Shown piece after piece: positions 1-7,099 of a stretch of 7,451 nt of DNA; position 1 is the first letter of the stretch, and every line of letters begins with the position of its first letter. Origin of the DNA: an uncultured Ruminococcus sp. (lineage in GTDB: Bacteria; Bacillota; Clostridia; Oscillospirales; Acutalibacteraceae). Below the pieces are notes generated by a model, which did not search any database, was not told the DNA's origin, and saw only the letters and a program-made list of their open reading frames with translations. The position numbers were made by a program, and so were the translations under genes. Where the stretch lies: assembly GCA_902773045.1 (NCBI GenBank), contig CACYDE010000061.1, forward strand, positions 1-7,451. Reading direction: 5' to 3'.

Positions 1-24
1 CGTATGTCGAGGACGACAACGCAG

Positions 25-111
25 CTATGCGCTTACCGGGGCGTCGAACTTGTCTGGATATTTGTTTGGTTTGCTATAATTAAAATCCAGTGTCATTAAC
101 TTAAATTGCAT
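25..111 (-). CDS. Possible 28-residue small ORF, doubtful
   Basis: An ATG at 111-109 opens 28 codons ending in TAG at 27-25. A purine-rich run, GGGGAGTGGGGG, sits immediately before the ATG and could serve as a ribosome binding site, though it is unusually close. The peptide begins MQFKLMTLDF and is polar, with no signal peptide or membrane segment. It lies just beyond the terminator that ends the carboxypeptidase operon and has no clear promoter of its own on this strand. I do not recognise it. An ORF this short can easily arise by chance, so it is listed only because nothing better explains the stretch. Confidence 0.15.
   Translation of the reverse strand: MQFKLMTLDFNYSKPNKYPDKFDAPVSA
50..80 (+). 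promoter_or_regulatory. Possible extended -10 promoter facing the operon
   Basis: On the plus strand TGCTATAAT (72-80) is a perfect extended -10 (TGn followed by TATAAT). A weak -35 candidate TTGTCT lies at 50-55 with a 19-bp spacer, longer than ideal, which an extended -10 can tolerate. A transcript would start near 87 and run antisense into the 3' end of the carboxypeptidase gene. No plus-strand gene follows, so this may be a chance match in AT-rich DNA. Confidence 0.2.
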
Positions 112-142
112 CCCCCACTCCCCATTTGCGATCTACAGAGAT

Positions 143-170
143 AAAATTAAAACCCGACCTATAGGCCGGG
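143..170 (-). terminator. Rho-independent terminator of the fakA-recG-dac operon
   Basis: Read on the minus strand, the sequence CCCGGCC-TATA-GGTCGGG (170-153) forms a 7-bp GC-rich stem with one G-U pair and a four-base loop. It is followed directly by TTTTAATTTT (152-143). The hairpin begins 26 nt after the stop codon of the carboxypeptidase gene, the expected place for an intrinsic terminator. On the plus strand the hairpin is not followed by a T-run, so it should act in one direction only. Confidence 0.88.
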
Positions 171-196
171 CTGATAAATTCAAGTAACAAGTATGT

Positions 197-1552
197 TTAA
201 GATTTTCTTCTCTTTTTACGGTTTTTCATTGCTTTATTTTTCTTCTTTTTACTGTTGTATATAAGCGTTACAAGAAGATAAATAACAAAAAGAACAACAA
301 CAATGCCTATCGCAAGGATCATCCATTTTGATTTGAGAATTTTCTTCACCGAATCAAGAAAATAGAGCATTTTACTGCGCTCCACCGTTTCGGCGGCAAT
401 AAGGTTTACTTTCGTCAGTTCCTGATTTGCATAACTTATTGTTGCCGTTCCGACAATATTTCCTTCAAGAACGGGAGCCGTCAGTGAATCGGGAATATTC
501 GTTACAATATCCATACTTGAGCTTTCGATATCTTTAGGGAGAAGCGCAGAAAAACTTCCCTGAGGAACAAGCTGCACGGTATCCTGATCCCACGCAAGAT
601 CAACCGGTATCTCGCAGACAGGCGTTTGTTCGTCGATCACACTTTTCAATTCGAAGTTATCGAACGCCCACTGATAGAGAGCTTTTGTGTCCGTCATTGC
701 GCCGTTTGTTTCTATCTCCGCGCCTTCCGCATTAACGCTCGGAGCGCCGAGAGCGATACAAAGATATGTATAGCCGTTGTTTGAAGCCGTTGAAACAAGA
801 CAGTAACCTGCTTCGTCGGTTGTTCCGGTTTTTATTCCCTTTGTAAACTCGTAATAATAGTCGCCTCCGTGAGTCTCATCGATAAGGTAATTTGTTGTTA
901 TAAGCGGATATTCCTTTTCGGTGTCAATTGAGAGATACGCTGAAACGGTATTTGTTATCTCGTTAAATTCGGGAAGAGTCTGAGCATATCGCGTAATCAA
1001 AGCAAGATCCCGGGCGGTGGTATAATGATCCTCGTCATGGAGTCCGTGAGGATTCATGAAATGAGTATCCTTACAGCCAAGCTCTTTTGCTTTTTCATTC
1101 ATCATATCAACAAATGCCTGAATATCGCCGTTTCCGACAAAATTCGCAAGAAGAAGCGCCGCGTCGTTTCCGGATTTGATCATCAGGCAATTCAGAAGAT
1201 CGTAAACCGTAACCGATTTTCCCGAAAAATATTCAAGTCCCGAAAGCGAGCTTCCTGTTCCCGAAAGAAGATCGAGGATCTCGGGGTCAACAACGACTGT
1301 CGTTCCCTTCAGATCGGTAACATGTTCCACAGTCACTATATACGTCATGATTTTTGTTGTTGAAGCAGGATACATTCTCTGGGTCGATTTTTTTTCGTAA
1401 ACAAGAGTATCCGTGTCCAGATTCAGAAGGTATATCGCTTTTGACTCGGTCTTCACATCGGTGGTGAATGTCGCTGCGTCCGCACCGATCCCGAAACACA
1501 TGATAAGCATTGCCGCAGCCGCAATGAGCGCAGCGAAACGTTTTAGATTCAT
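197..1552 (-). CDS. dacF: D-alanyl-D-alanine carboxypeptidase, membrane-anchored (peptidase S11, DacA/DacF type)
   Basis: This is a low-molecular-weight penicillin-binding protein that removes the terminal D-Ala from peptidoglycan pentapeptides outside the membrane, limiting cross-linking. Seen in the 451-residue product: a signal peptide (about 1-26, AxA-type cleavage after ADA), the S11 active-site motifs STTK (nucleophile Ser64, Lys67), SGN (127-129) and KTG (241-243), a beta-rich region at about 302-392 fitting PBP5_C, a hydrophobic helix at about 411-432, and a Lys/Arg-rich end (435-451). A genuine membrane-spanning anchor with a basic cytosolic tail differs from the amphipathic helix of E. 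coli PBP5. The frame is open 14 codons upstream, but the ATG at 1552 has the GAGGAG site and directly starts the signal peptide; the longer version would overlap recG. It is the last operon gene, 19 nt after recG. The family is secure; the symbol is by similarity, and DacA, DacB or DacF cannot be told apart here. Confidence 0.95.
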   Translation of the reverse strand: MNLKRFAALIAAAAMLIMCFGIGADAATFTTDVKTESKAIYLLNLDTDTLVYEKKSTQRMYPASTTKIMTYIVTVEHVTDLKGTTVVVDPEILDLLSGTGSSLSGLEYFSGKSVTVYDLLNCLMIKSGNDAALLLANFVGNGDIQAFVDMMNEKAKELGCKDTHFMNPHGLHDEDHYTTARDLALITRYAQTLPEFNEITNTVSAYLSIDTEKEYPLITTNYLIDETHGGDYYYEFTKGIKTGTTDEAGYCLVSTASNNGYTYLCIALGAPSVNAEGAEIETNGAMTDTKALYQWAFDNFELKSVIDEQTPVCEIPVDLAWDQDTVQLVPQGSFSALLPKDIESSSMDIVTNIPDSLTAPVLEGNIVGTATISYANQELTKVNLIAAETVERSKMLYFLDSVKKILKSKWMILAIGIVVVLFVIYLLVTLIYNSKKKKNKAMKNRKKRRKS

Positions 1553-1559
1553 TTTCTCT

Positions 1560-1565
1560 CTCCTC
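1560..1565 (-). promoter_or_regulatory. Ribosome binding site deciding the carboxypeptidase start
   Basis: GAGGAG on the minus strand lies 7 nt before the ATG at 1552-1550. It falls inside the recG-dac gap and excludes the longer in-frame start at 1594, which would lie within recG and add residues ahead of a complete signal peptide. Confidence 0.85.
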
Positions 1566-1571
1566 TTTAAA

Positions 1572-3614
1572 TTAATTAAGCTGCTGACCGACATTCCCGA
1601 ACAGCATCCTGACCTCGGCTCTCAAACCCTTGAATCCATCGTTTGATTTGTCGGAAAAATCATTCATGATCTCTTTTGCAGCATTTTGTGCGTCCTGTAA
1701 TATATTTATATTCTCGGCGAGATCGGCAATTTTCAATTCCGGAAGACCATGCTGACGCGATCCGAAAAAATCACCCGGCCCTCTCAGCTTTAGATCCTCA
1801 TCGGCTATCACGAATCCGTTGTTCGTAGAACAAAGCGCTTTCAGCCTGCGCTGAGCGTCCTCGCCTTTTGCATTGGAAACAAGAATACAATATGATTTAG
1901 CCTCGCCTCTTCCGACTCTTCCTCGAAGCTGATGAAGCTGAGAAAGTCCGAAGCGTTCGGCATTTTCAACCATCATTATCGTTGAATTCGGAACATTGAC
2001 TCCGACCTCGATCACCGTTGTGGAAACGAGGACATCAATTTTCCCCTCAATAAAATCAGCCATTACTCCGTCTTTTTCGGACGCCCTCATCTTCCCGTGA
2101 AGAACGGCAACGGAATAGTCCTTAAAGATATTTTCCTTTAGCTGCTTAGCATATTCCTCCGCTCCTACAAGTCCGGTATCCGTATTGTCGACAGCGGGGC
2201 AAACAATATAACACTGTCTGCCTTCATCAATATTCTTCATAAGAAATTTGTAAGCCCGAAGTCTTTTTGAATCATCTATCAAAAATGTATCAACGATCTG
2301 ACGTCCGGGCGGAAGCTCGTCTATTATTGAAATATCAAGATCGCCGTAGATCATCAGCGCAAGAGTTCTCGGTATCGGAGTGGCTGACATGACGAGAAGG
2401 TGAGGATTATTACCTTTCGAAAGAAGCGCAGAACGCTGACGAACCCCGAAACGATGCTGTTCGTCAGTCACAACGACCCCCAAACTCTTAAACTCAACAG
2501 TATCCGATATGAGGGAATGCGTTCCGATAACGAAATCTGCAAGCCCCAGCATTATATCCTCAAGGACAAGGCGTTTCTGCTTCGCAGTCATGGAGCCTGT
2601 CAGCAGCCTGAGTCGGATATCGGTTTCCTGAAAAAGCTTTTCAAAAGTCTGAAAATGCTGAACGGCGAGTATCTCCGTCGGCGCCATCATTGCTGCCTGA
2701 TAACCGTTTTTTATACAGTTGTATGCTGCCGCCGCGGCAACCATTGTTTTTCCGGAACCGACATCACCCTGAACCAGTCTGTTCATAGCCGTTGTTTTGG
2801 TGAGCATATCGGAAGCGCAGTCGTCTATCGCTTTCTTCTGAGCGTTTGTCAGTCTGAACGGAAGCAGTTTAAGGAAATCATCAGTATAATTAACGGTCAG
2901 CTTCACGGCGGACTCTTTTTCGGGAAGTGATTTCAACGAACTCAATCCAAGAACAAGAACAAGAAGTTCTTCAAAAATAAGACGTCTTCTTGCATCCGAA
3001 ATATCTTTTTGGCTTTCGGGAAAATGTATTTTAAAAAGCGCGTCTTTCAGCCCGATGAGATCATATTTCTCTCTGACTGATTCCGGGATCGGATCCTTTA
3101 TATTTTCGGGAAGCATGGCGAGAGCTTTTTTCACAGCCGCCTCGATCTGTTTTGTGGACAGTCCCATGACCTGACTGTAGACAGGATGGATCATATTCCC
3201 CGACGACGACTTCGAAAAGGCAGGACTCACAAGTTCCTTCACCCCTCCCGAAGCGGTGACCTTTCCGAAGAAAAGATACTCCTCACCCGGCTTCAGCATT
3301 GATTTTATGAATCGGTTATTAAAAAACACAAGCTTGAGATGAGAATAACCATCGGTGATCTGAGCCGACGAAAGAAGCCTTCCGCCCGCCACTCTTCTCT
3401 CGGAAACGGCTGCGGCAAGAACTCCTTTCACACATGCAGTTTCCCCGACCGTCAGATCCGAGATCCCCGTGATATTGCTCCAGTCTTCATACGTTCGAGG
3501 ATAAAAACGCACAAGGGCACCGACAGAGTCGATGTCCAGCTTGCGGTAAAGCTGTCCTCGTTTGGTGCCGATGCCGTTTATATTTTCTATTGGAATCTCG
3601 TAAAGTGAAGCCAA
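1572..3614 (-). CDS. recG: ATP-dependent DNA helicase RecG
   Basis: RecG is a cytoplasmic superfamily 2 double-stranded DNA translocase that remodels stalled replication forks and branch-migrates Holliday junctions and R-loops. The 680-residue product has the usual RecG length. Seen: an N-terminal PIENINGIGTKR segment (8-19) typical of the family start, an OB-fold wedge region (about 55-150), Walker A GDVGSGKT (283-290), the Walker B variant DEQH (384-387), motif III SATPIPRT (410-417), a second RecA-like lobe with STTVIEVGVNVPN (531-543) and the arginine-finger motif QLRGRVGRG (562-570). Near the end is the TRG-type segment DLKLRGPGDFFGSRQHG (607-623). All catalytic motifs are intact. The start is TTG at 3614-3612; the next in-frame Met is residue 106, inside the wedge, so the TTG start is well supported. 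It lies 12 nt after the fatty-acid kinase gene and 19 nt before the carboxypeptidase gene. Confidence 0.98.
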   Translation of the reverse strand: MASLYEIPIENINGIGTKRGQLYRKLDIDSVGALVRFYPRTYEDWSNITGISDLTVGETACVKGVLAAAVSERRVAGGRLLSSAQITDGYSHLKLVFFNNRFIKSMLKPGEEYLFFGKVTASGGVKELVSPAFSKSSSGNMIHPVYSQVMGLSTKQIEAAVKKALAMLPENIKDPIPESVREKYDLIGLKDALFKIHFPESQKDISDARRRLIFEELLVLVLGLSSLKSLPEKESAVKLTVNYTDDFLKLLPFRLTNAQKKAIDDCASDMLTKTTAMNRLVQGDVGSGKTMVAAAAAYNCIKNGYQAAMMAPTEILAVQHFQTFEKLFQETDIRLRLLTGSMTAKQKRLVLEDIMLGLADFVIGTHSLISDTVEFKSLGVVVTDEQHRFGVRQRSALLSKGNNPHLLVMSATPIPRTLALMIYGDLDISIIDELPPGRQIVDTFLIDDSKRLRAYKFLMKNIDEGRQCYIVCPAVDNTDTGLVGAEEYAKQLKENIFKDYSVAVLHGKMRASEKDGVMADFIEGKIDVLVSTTVIEVGVNVPNSTIMMVENAERFGLSQLHQLRGRVGRGEAKSYCILVSNAKGEDAQRRLKALCSTNNGFVIADEDLKLRGPGDFFGSRQHGLPELKIADLAENINILQDAQNAAKEIMNDFSDKSNDGFKGLRAEVRMLFGNVGQQLN

Positions 3615-3623
3615 TTAAATCAA

Positions 3624-3628
3624 CCTTT
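3624..3628 (-). promoter_or_regulatory. Ribosome binding site of recG, overlapping the upstream stop codon
   Basis: Minus-strand AAAGG (3628-3624) lies 9 nt before the TTG start of recG and shares two bases with the TAA stop (3629-3627) of the upstream kinase gene. A modest site combined with a TTG start predicts low initiation. The overlap suggests that ribosomes finishing the kinase frame help load recG (translational coupling); that part is inference. Confidence 0.7.
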
Positions 3629-5291
3629 ATTCAACAGAAATTATAAAGTAGTAAACAGGCTGACCGCCATTGATATAGGTTATTTCCATATCCTTGCCGT
3701 ATTTTGAAGTCAGTGTTTCGACTACCTTGTCTGACTGTTCCTGAGTTACTCCTTCGCCGCTGATAACCGTGATGAAAGAGGAATCCTTTGAAACAAGTGA
3801 TTTTGTCACCTTAACGGCAGCCTTAACGATATCCTTTTCAGTGATCGTCAGCTTCCCGTTTTCAAGAGCGATAATATCGTTCTCACGAATCTTATGAGAA
3901 CCGAACTCGGAATCACGCGCAGCAAACGTTACAAGTCCCGTCTGAACGCCCTTGAAAGATTCTCTCATGACATCAAGCGCCACGCTGACTTCAAGATCGG
4001 GGTCATAAGCGAGAAGAGCCGAAAGACCCTGAGGAATCGTTTTTGTGGGAAGAACCACAACTTCTCTGTCCGAAACAAGCGGAACAGCCTGTTCTGCCGC
4101 CATAAGAATATTTTTGTTGTTCGGAAGAACGACAACGATCTTTGCCGGCGTAGCAAGAACTGCGGAAACGATATCGTCCGTACTCGGATTCATCGACTGA
4201 CCGCCGCTCACAACATGGCTGCATCCGCAGTCACAAAAAAGCTCCGTCAGTCCCTTTCCTGCCGCAACGGCAACAAATCCTATCTCCTCGGTCGGTTCAA
4301 CCGCCGAAAGCTTTTCCTCTTCGGCTTCTTTAGCCTTTGCTTCCGCCTCGGAAGCCTTTCTGTGCTGTTCTTTCATATTCTCGACCTTGACGGTGAGAAG
4401 CTGACCGAATCCGAGACCTGCCTGAAGGGCATTTCCGGGATTTTCAGTATGAACATGAACTTTGATGATCTCCTCATCGTCAACAACAACGACGCAGTCG
4501 CCTATTGTTCTGAGAAAATCTCTCAACTCTTCTGTATCGGTATAAACGTCCGGATCTCTTCCGACGATAAATTCCGTACAATAAGTATAAGTAATATCTC
4601 CGTCAAACTGAGCCGCAGCCGATCTGAAATAATCATCGGCAGCTTTTTTCTTCTCCTCGTCATCGGGAACATAATCAACTATTTTTCCGTCTCTGAAAAC
4701 CGAAAGCATACCCTCAAAAATAGTGCAAAGCCCCTTTCCTCCTGCGTCAACCACATTCGCCTTCTTCAAAACCGGAAGAAGTTCGGGAGTGAGTTCAAGT
4801 GCGTCGTTCGCTGCCTTGACCATTGTTTCCCAGACAGCAACGGGATCCTTCTCCGTCAGAATAAGAGAACTTCCCGCCTCGTAAGCCATTCGTGCAACCG
4901 TCAGAATAGTTCCCTCTGTCGGCTTCATCACAGCCTTATAAGCAGCTTCCACACCTTTTCCGAGAGCGTCAACGAGATCTGCGCCGTCAGCCATATCCTT
5001 TCCGTTGAGACCAAGAGAAAATCCTCTGAAAATCAAAGAAAGAATAACGCCCGAATTTCCTCTCGCTCCTCTAAGCATGGCGGATGCCGTTTTCCTCGAA
5101 ACTGTCGCAACATCTGCCGAATCAAGCTCTTTTAACATCGAGACTGCCGAATTGATAGTCATGGACATATTCGTTCCCGTATCACCGTCAGGTACCGGAA
5201 AAATATTCAGGTCGTCGATCTTCGATCTATTCCTGCTGATATTATTCGCACCGGAAATAATCGCATTTTTCAAACAAACACCATTTATCAT
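3627..5291 (-). CDS. fakA: DAK2 (DhaL-like) fatty-acid kinase, FakA/YloV family
   Basis: FakA phosphorylates fatty acids held by a FakB binding protein, giving acyl-phosphate for phospholipid synthesis. The 554-residue product has the family's length and order. An N-terminal DhaL-like ATP-binding domain (about 5-205) carries PVPDGDTGTNM (32-42, Mg/ATP aspartates D35 and D37), RGARGNSG (74-81), PTEGT (124-128) and VDAGGKG (181-187). The middle domain (about 230-310) keeps C238 and the HVH pair H279/H281, matching the metal-binding Cys/His set I recall for Staphylococcus FakA, then ENMKEQH (304-310). A charged, helix-prone linker (306-335) leads to a C-terminal domain with GGQSMNPST (363-371). 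The frame is open 27 codons upstream, but family members begin at MINGVCLKNAIISGANN and the longer version would run through the promoter, so the ATG at 5291 is chosen. No fakB or asp23/yloU gene is visible; CDCGC (353-357) is an odd cysteine cluster. First gene of the operon; biochemical role inferred from the family. Confidence 0.93.
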   Translation of the reverse strand: MINGVCLKNAIISGANNISRNRSKIDDLNIFPVPDGDTGTNMSMTINSAVSMLKELDSADVATVSRKTASAMLRGARGNSGVILSLIFRGFSLGLNGKDMADGADLVDALGKGVEAAYKAVMKPTEGTILTVARMAYEAGSSLILTEKDPVAVWETMVKAANDALELTPELLPVLKKANVVDAGGKGLCTIFEGMLSVFRDGKIVDYVPDDEEKKKAADDYFRSAAAQFDGDITYTYCTEFIVGRDPDVYTDTEELRDFLRTIGDCVVVVDDEEIIKVHVHTENPGNALQAGLGFGQLLTVKVENMKEQHRKASEAEAKAKEAEEEKLSAVEPTEEIGFVAVAAGKGLTELFCDCGCSHVVSGGQSMNPSTDDIVSAVLATPAKIVVVLPNNKNILMAAEQAVPLVSDREVVVLPTKTIPQGLSALLAYDPDLEVSVALDVMRESFKGVQTGLVTFAARDSEFGSHKIRENDIIALENGKLTITEKDIVKAAVKVTKSLVSKDSSFITVISGEGVTQEQSDKVVETLTSKYGKDMEITYINGGQPVYYFIISVE

Positions 5292-5301
5292 TATCGTTAC
5301 A

Positions 5302-5307
5302 CATCCT
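5302..5307 (-). promoter_or_regulatory. Ribosome binding site of the fatty-acid kinase gene
   Basis: Minus-strand AGGATG (5307-5302) lies 10 nt before the ATG at 5291-5289. The match is only AGGA and the distance is on the long side, so initiation may be moderate. It supports the family-consistent start over the upstream in-frame ATGs. Confidence 0.6.
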
Positions 5308-5339
5308 AACAATGAATTTAATACTAAGTCAACAATACA

Positions 5340-5368
5340 ATTATAACACATTACGATAAGTAATTCAA
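5340..5368 (-). promoter_or_regulatory. Sigma-A-type promoter of the fakA-recG-dac operon
   Basis: On the minus strand TTGAAT (5368-5363) and TATAAT (5345-5340) are separated by exactly 17 bp, and the -10 is preceded by TGT, giving an extended -10. The start point would be near 5333, leaving a leader of about 40 nt before the kinase ATG. It sits in an AT-rich 148-bp gap between the lipoprotein gene and the kinase gene. That gap also has a weak AT-only dyad (AATTTTTTA/TAAAAAATT) after the lipoprotein stop, but no convincing terminator, so some read-through into the operon is possible. Confidence 0.85.
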
Positions 5369-5439
5369 ACAATATATTAAAAATTTACTCAATTTTTTAA
5401 ATCAATAAAGTAAAAAATTTGTTAACGATATTTTGTTTA

Positions 5440-7077
5440 TCAGTAATAGTAATAATCTTCCTGATCGTTGTAATCATATCCTTCATAGCCCGCATCATAG
5501 TATTCCTGCTGACCGTCCTCGGGAAGGGTATTATCGTTGTTTTCGTAGGGATCTTCGTTCGGATCACCGTCGGGATTTTCTTCGGGATAGCCTTCCGACG
5601 TTTCGGAATCAATCAAAGATTCCTCCTGAGATGAATTTTCACGTTTATTTGAATTCTTGTCTGTTGATGTATCTATCGTAATATGAGAAACATCTCTTCG
5701 TGAATGAGTAGTTTCCTGATCCTTCACAAAGTCCTCATACGCCTCCTGATCCTCAACGTAATCAAGATTTTCAACAAGATATTTTGTCGATCCGTATATA
5801 TCGACCGATGCATCGGAATACTCCGGCATACTGCGGATAGAATAAGAGTGATAATTTTTGAGAACGGTATCGTCATAGAAAAGATTATTCTTCACATCGA
5901 CGCTTCCGCCCGTCAGTGTGGCAATAACATACACTTCGCCGACCACGGTGTCGCCCGGTTTAATGTATCCTGCTCCGGCAGACTCTTCACAAACGAATTT
6001 TCCGGTAACCTTATACAATGCCGAGAACTGGTTGTCGCTGTATTGAATGGGATTAAGAGCGTAGAAACAACCCACAGGAGTATAATCAAATGAAGCTTTA
6101 AAATCGGAAAGGAGGAAGTCGTTCTTTATCTTTTCGATATTCGTCAGCTTCTTTGGTTTTTCAGATTCCGTGGTTTCACCGTCCACAGGCTCGTTCCCTT
6201 CACCCTCTTCCTGATTTTCATCGTCTGCGGCAGCAAAAGGATCGTCATAGATCTCTCCGCCGTCATCATTGAAAAGCTCATCATCGGTGCTTTCGTCGGT
6301 GTCGGGTTCTTCCTCACCGAAATACCAGTCAAGGGATTTATACGATGTATCGGCATCGGAGATATATTTCTCTACCATGTAATGCATTCTTGCAGTAATG
6401 GAAGAATAAGAAACTCCCATCATTGACGTTACATATTTTGAAAGACCGACAACGGTATATTTTTTTACGTCCTCAGTGAAAACATAGCCGTTTCTTTCGG
6501 CGATCTCTGAATTGAATTCGGCGCGCACAACGACCTTGTCGCCGTTTGAAAGGTCATGGTTATCACAATAGAAAGTGACATTATCTATAATATATTGAAT
6601 ACAGTTGGACTTGTCCAGCTGAACGGAACCATAAGGCGCAACTCCGCTGAACTTTACGGAAAGACCTTCAAAGGGACTGAGTTCGAGTTTATCCTCGAGT
6701 CCGTTGACGGTGTATTCAAATGACGAATCAACAAAATTTACTCCGAGCGATCTCGCCATACTTTCATCGTAAGCAACATTGATCGTGACAACGTCACCGT
6801 TTGAGAAGTAAGAGTCCTCCTCGTTCTGTCCGTCATAGGTGAATTTAAATGTTTCGGCGAAACGAAGCGCCGCTGTTTTGTCTTTTTTTCCGTCAGCATA
6901 GATCTGATTGACCGCCGCTTCATTCACCTTGATCGCCAAGGTTCCGTGTTCGGTATATCCGATCACCGTCACATCGGCAAAGTCCTGAACTGAGTATTCC
7001 ACGGGACCGCAAGCCGAACATAAAACCGCTAAACAAAAAACTGAGATGCAAAGGAAAATTTTGCAAAACACTTTCAT
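5440..7077 (-). CDS. Secreted lipoprotein of unknown function with tandem repeat domains and an acidic Tyr-rich tail
   Basis: I do not recognise a named family. The 545-residue product starts with a lipoprotein signal peptide: basic start, hydrophobic core, then LCSAC with C23 as the likely lipidated residue (Cys at -3 is not ideal for the lipobox). It should therefore be tethered to the outer face of the membrane. Residues 25-213 hold two related domains: SNGD...YTV.GL recurs at 92-127 and 177-212 with 13 of 36 identities and no gap. A strongly acidic linker follows (about 255-305), then a domain at about 310-450 with a KPGDTVVGEVYV strand-like segment (373-384), a Ser/Thr/Asn-rich stretch, and an end (495-545) with 18 Asp/Glu, 11 Tyr and no Lys/Arg, finishing in YYYY. 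The ATG at 7077 is chosen because GGAGGA lies 6 nt before it; the longer in-frame version would start inside the promoter. It appears monocistronic. A surface-binding or cell-envelope role is inference only. Confidence 0.9.
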   Translation of the reverse strand: MKVFCKIFLCISVFCLAVLCSACGPVEYSVQDFADVTVIGYTEHGTLAIKVNEAAVNQIYADGKKDKTAALRFAETFKFTYDGQNEEDSYFSNGDVVTINVAYDESMARSLGVNFVDSSFEYTVNGLEDKLELSPFEGLSVKFSGVAPYGSVQLDKSNCIQYIIDNVTFYCDNHDLSNGDKVVVRAEFNSEIAERNGYVFTEDVKKYTVVGLSKYVTSMMGVSYSSITARMHYMVEKYISDADTSYKSLDWYFGEEEPDTDESTDDELFNDDGGEIYDDPFAAADDENQEEGEGNEPVDGETTESEKPKKLTNIEKIKNDFLLSDFKASFDYTPVGCFYALNPIQYSDNQFSALYKVTGKFVCEESAGAGYIKPGDTVVGEVYVIATLTGGSVDVKNNLFYDDTVLKNYHSYSIRSMPEYSDASVDIYGSTKYLVENLDYVEDQEAYEDFVKDQETTHSRRDVSHITIDTSTDKNSNKRENSSQEESLIDSETSEGYPEENPDGDPNEDPYENNDNTLPEDGQQEYYDAGYEGYDYNDQEDYYYY

Positions 7078-7083
7078 AATTTG

Positions 7084-7089
7084 TCCTCC
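7084..7089 (-). promoter_or_regulatory. Strong ribosome binding site deciding the lipoprotein start
   Basis: Minus-strand GGAGGA (7089-7084) lies 6 nt before the ATG at 7077-7075, a near-perfect Shine-Dalgarno match at good spacing. It rules out the upstream in-frame ATG at 7164, which overlaps the -35 box. Confidence 0.9.
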
Positions 7090-7099
7090 AATAACCATT

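Noticed and set aside
41..60. tRNA T-arm resemblance around TTCGAC on the minus strand
   Set aside because: No cloverleaf, acceptor stem or anticodon arm can be drawn around it.
2400..2930. A 176-codon plus-strand frame inside recG
   Set aside because: It is antisense to conserved helicase motifs and has no recognisable protein features.
3894..5135. A 413-codon open frame on the plus strand inside the fatty-acid kinase gene
   Set aside because: It lies wholly antisense to a gene with clear family motifs, its product is rich in Arg/Ser/Asn without recognisable domains, and no promoter or ribosome site precedes it. It is a codon-usage shadow.
5311..5330. Possible FapR-like operator (TTAGTA half-site) in the kinase leader
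   Set aside because: Only one half-site-like TTAGTA is present and the second arm of the expected inverted repeat is missing, so a lipid-regulator site cannot be supported.
5419..5634. A 71-codon plus-strand frame with a very hydrophobic, membrane-like product
   Set aside because: The Ile/Val/Phe run arises from reading Asp/Tyr/Glu codons of the lipoprotein tail in antisense (GAT, TAT and GAA giving ATC, ATA and TTC). There is no supporting start context.
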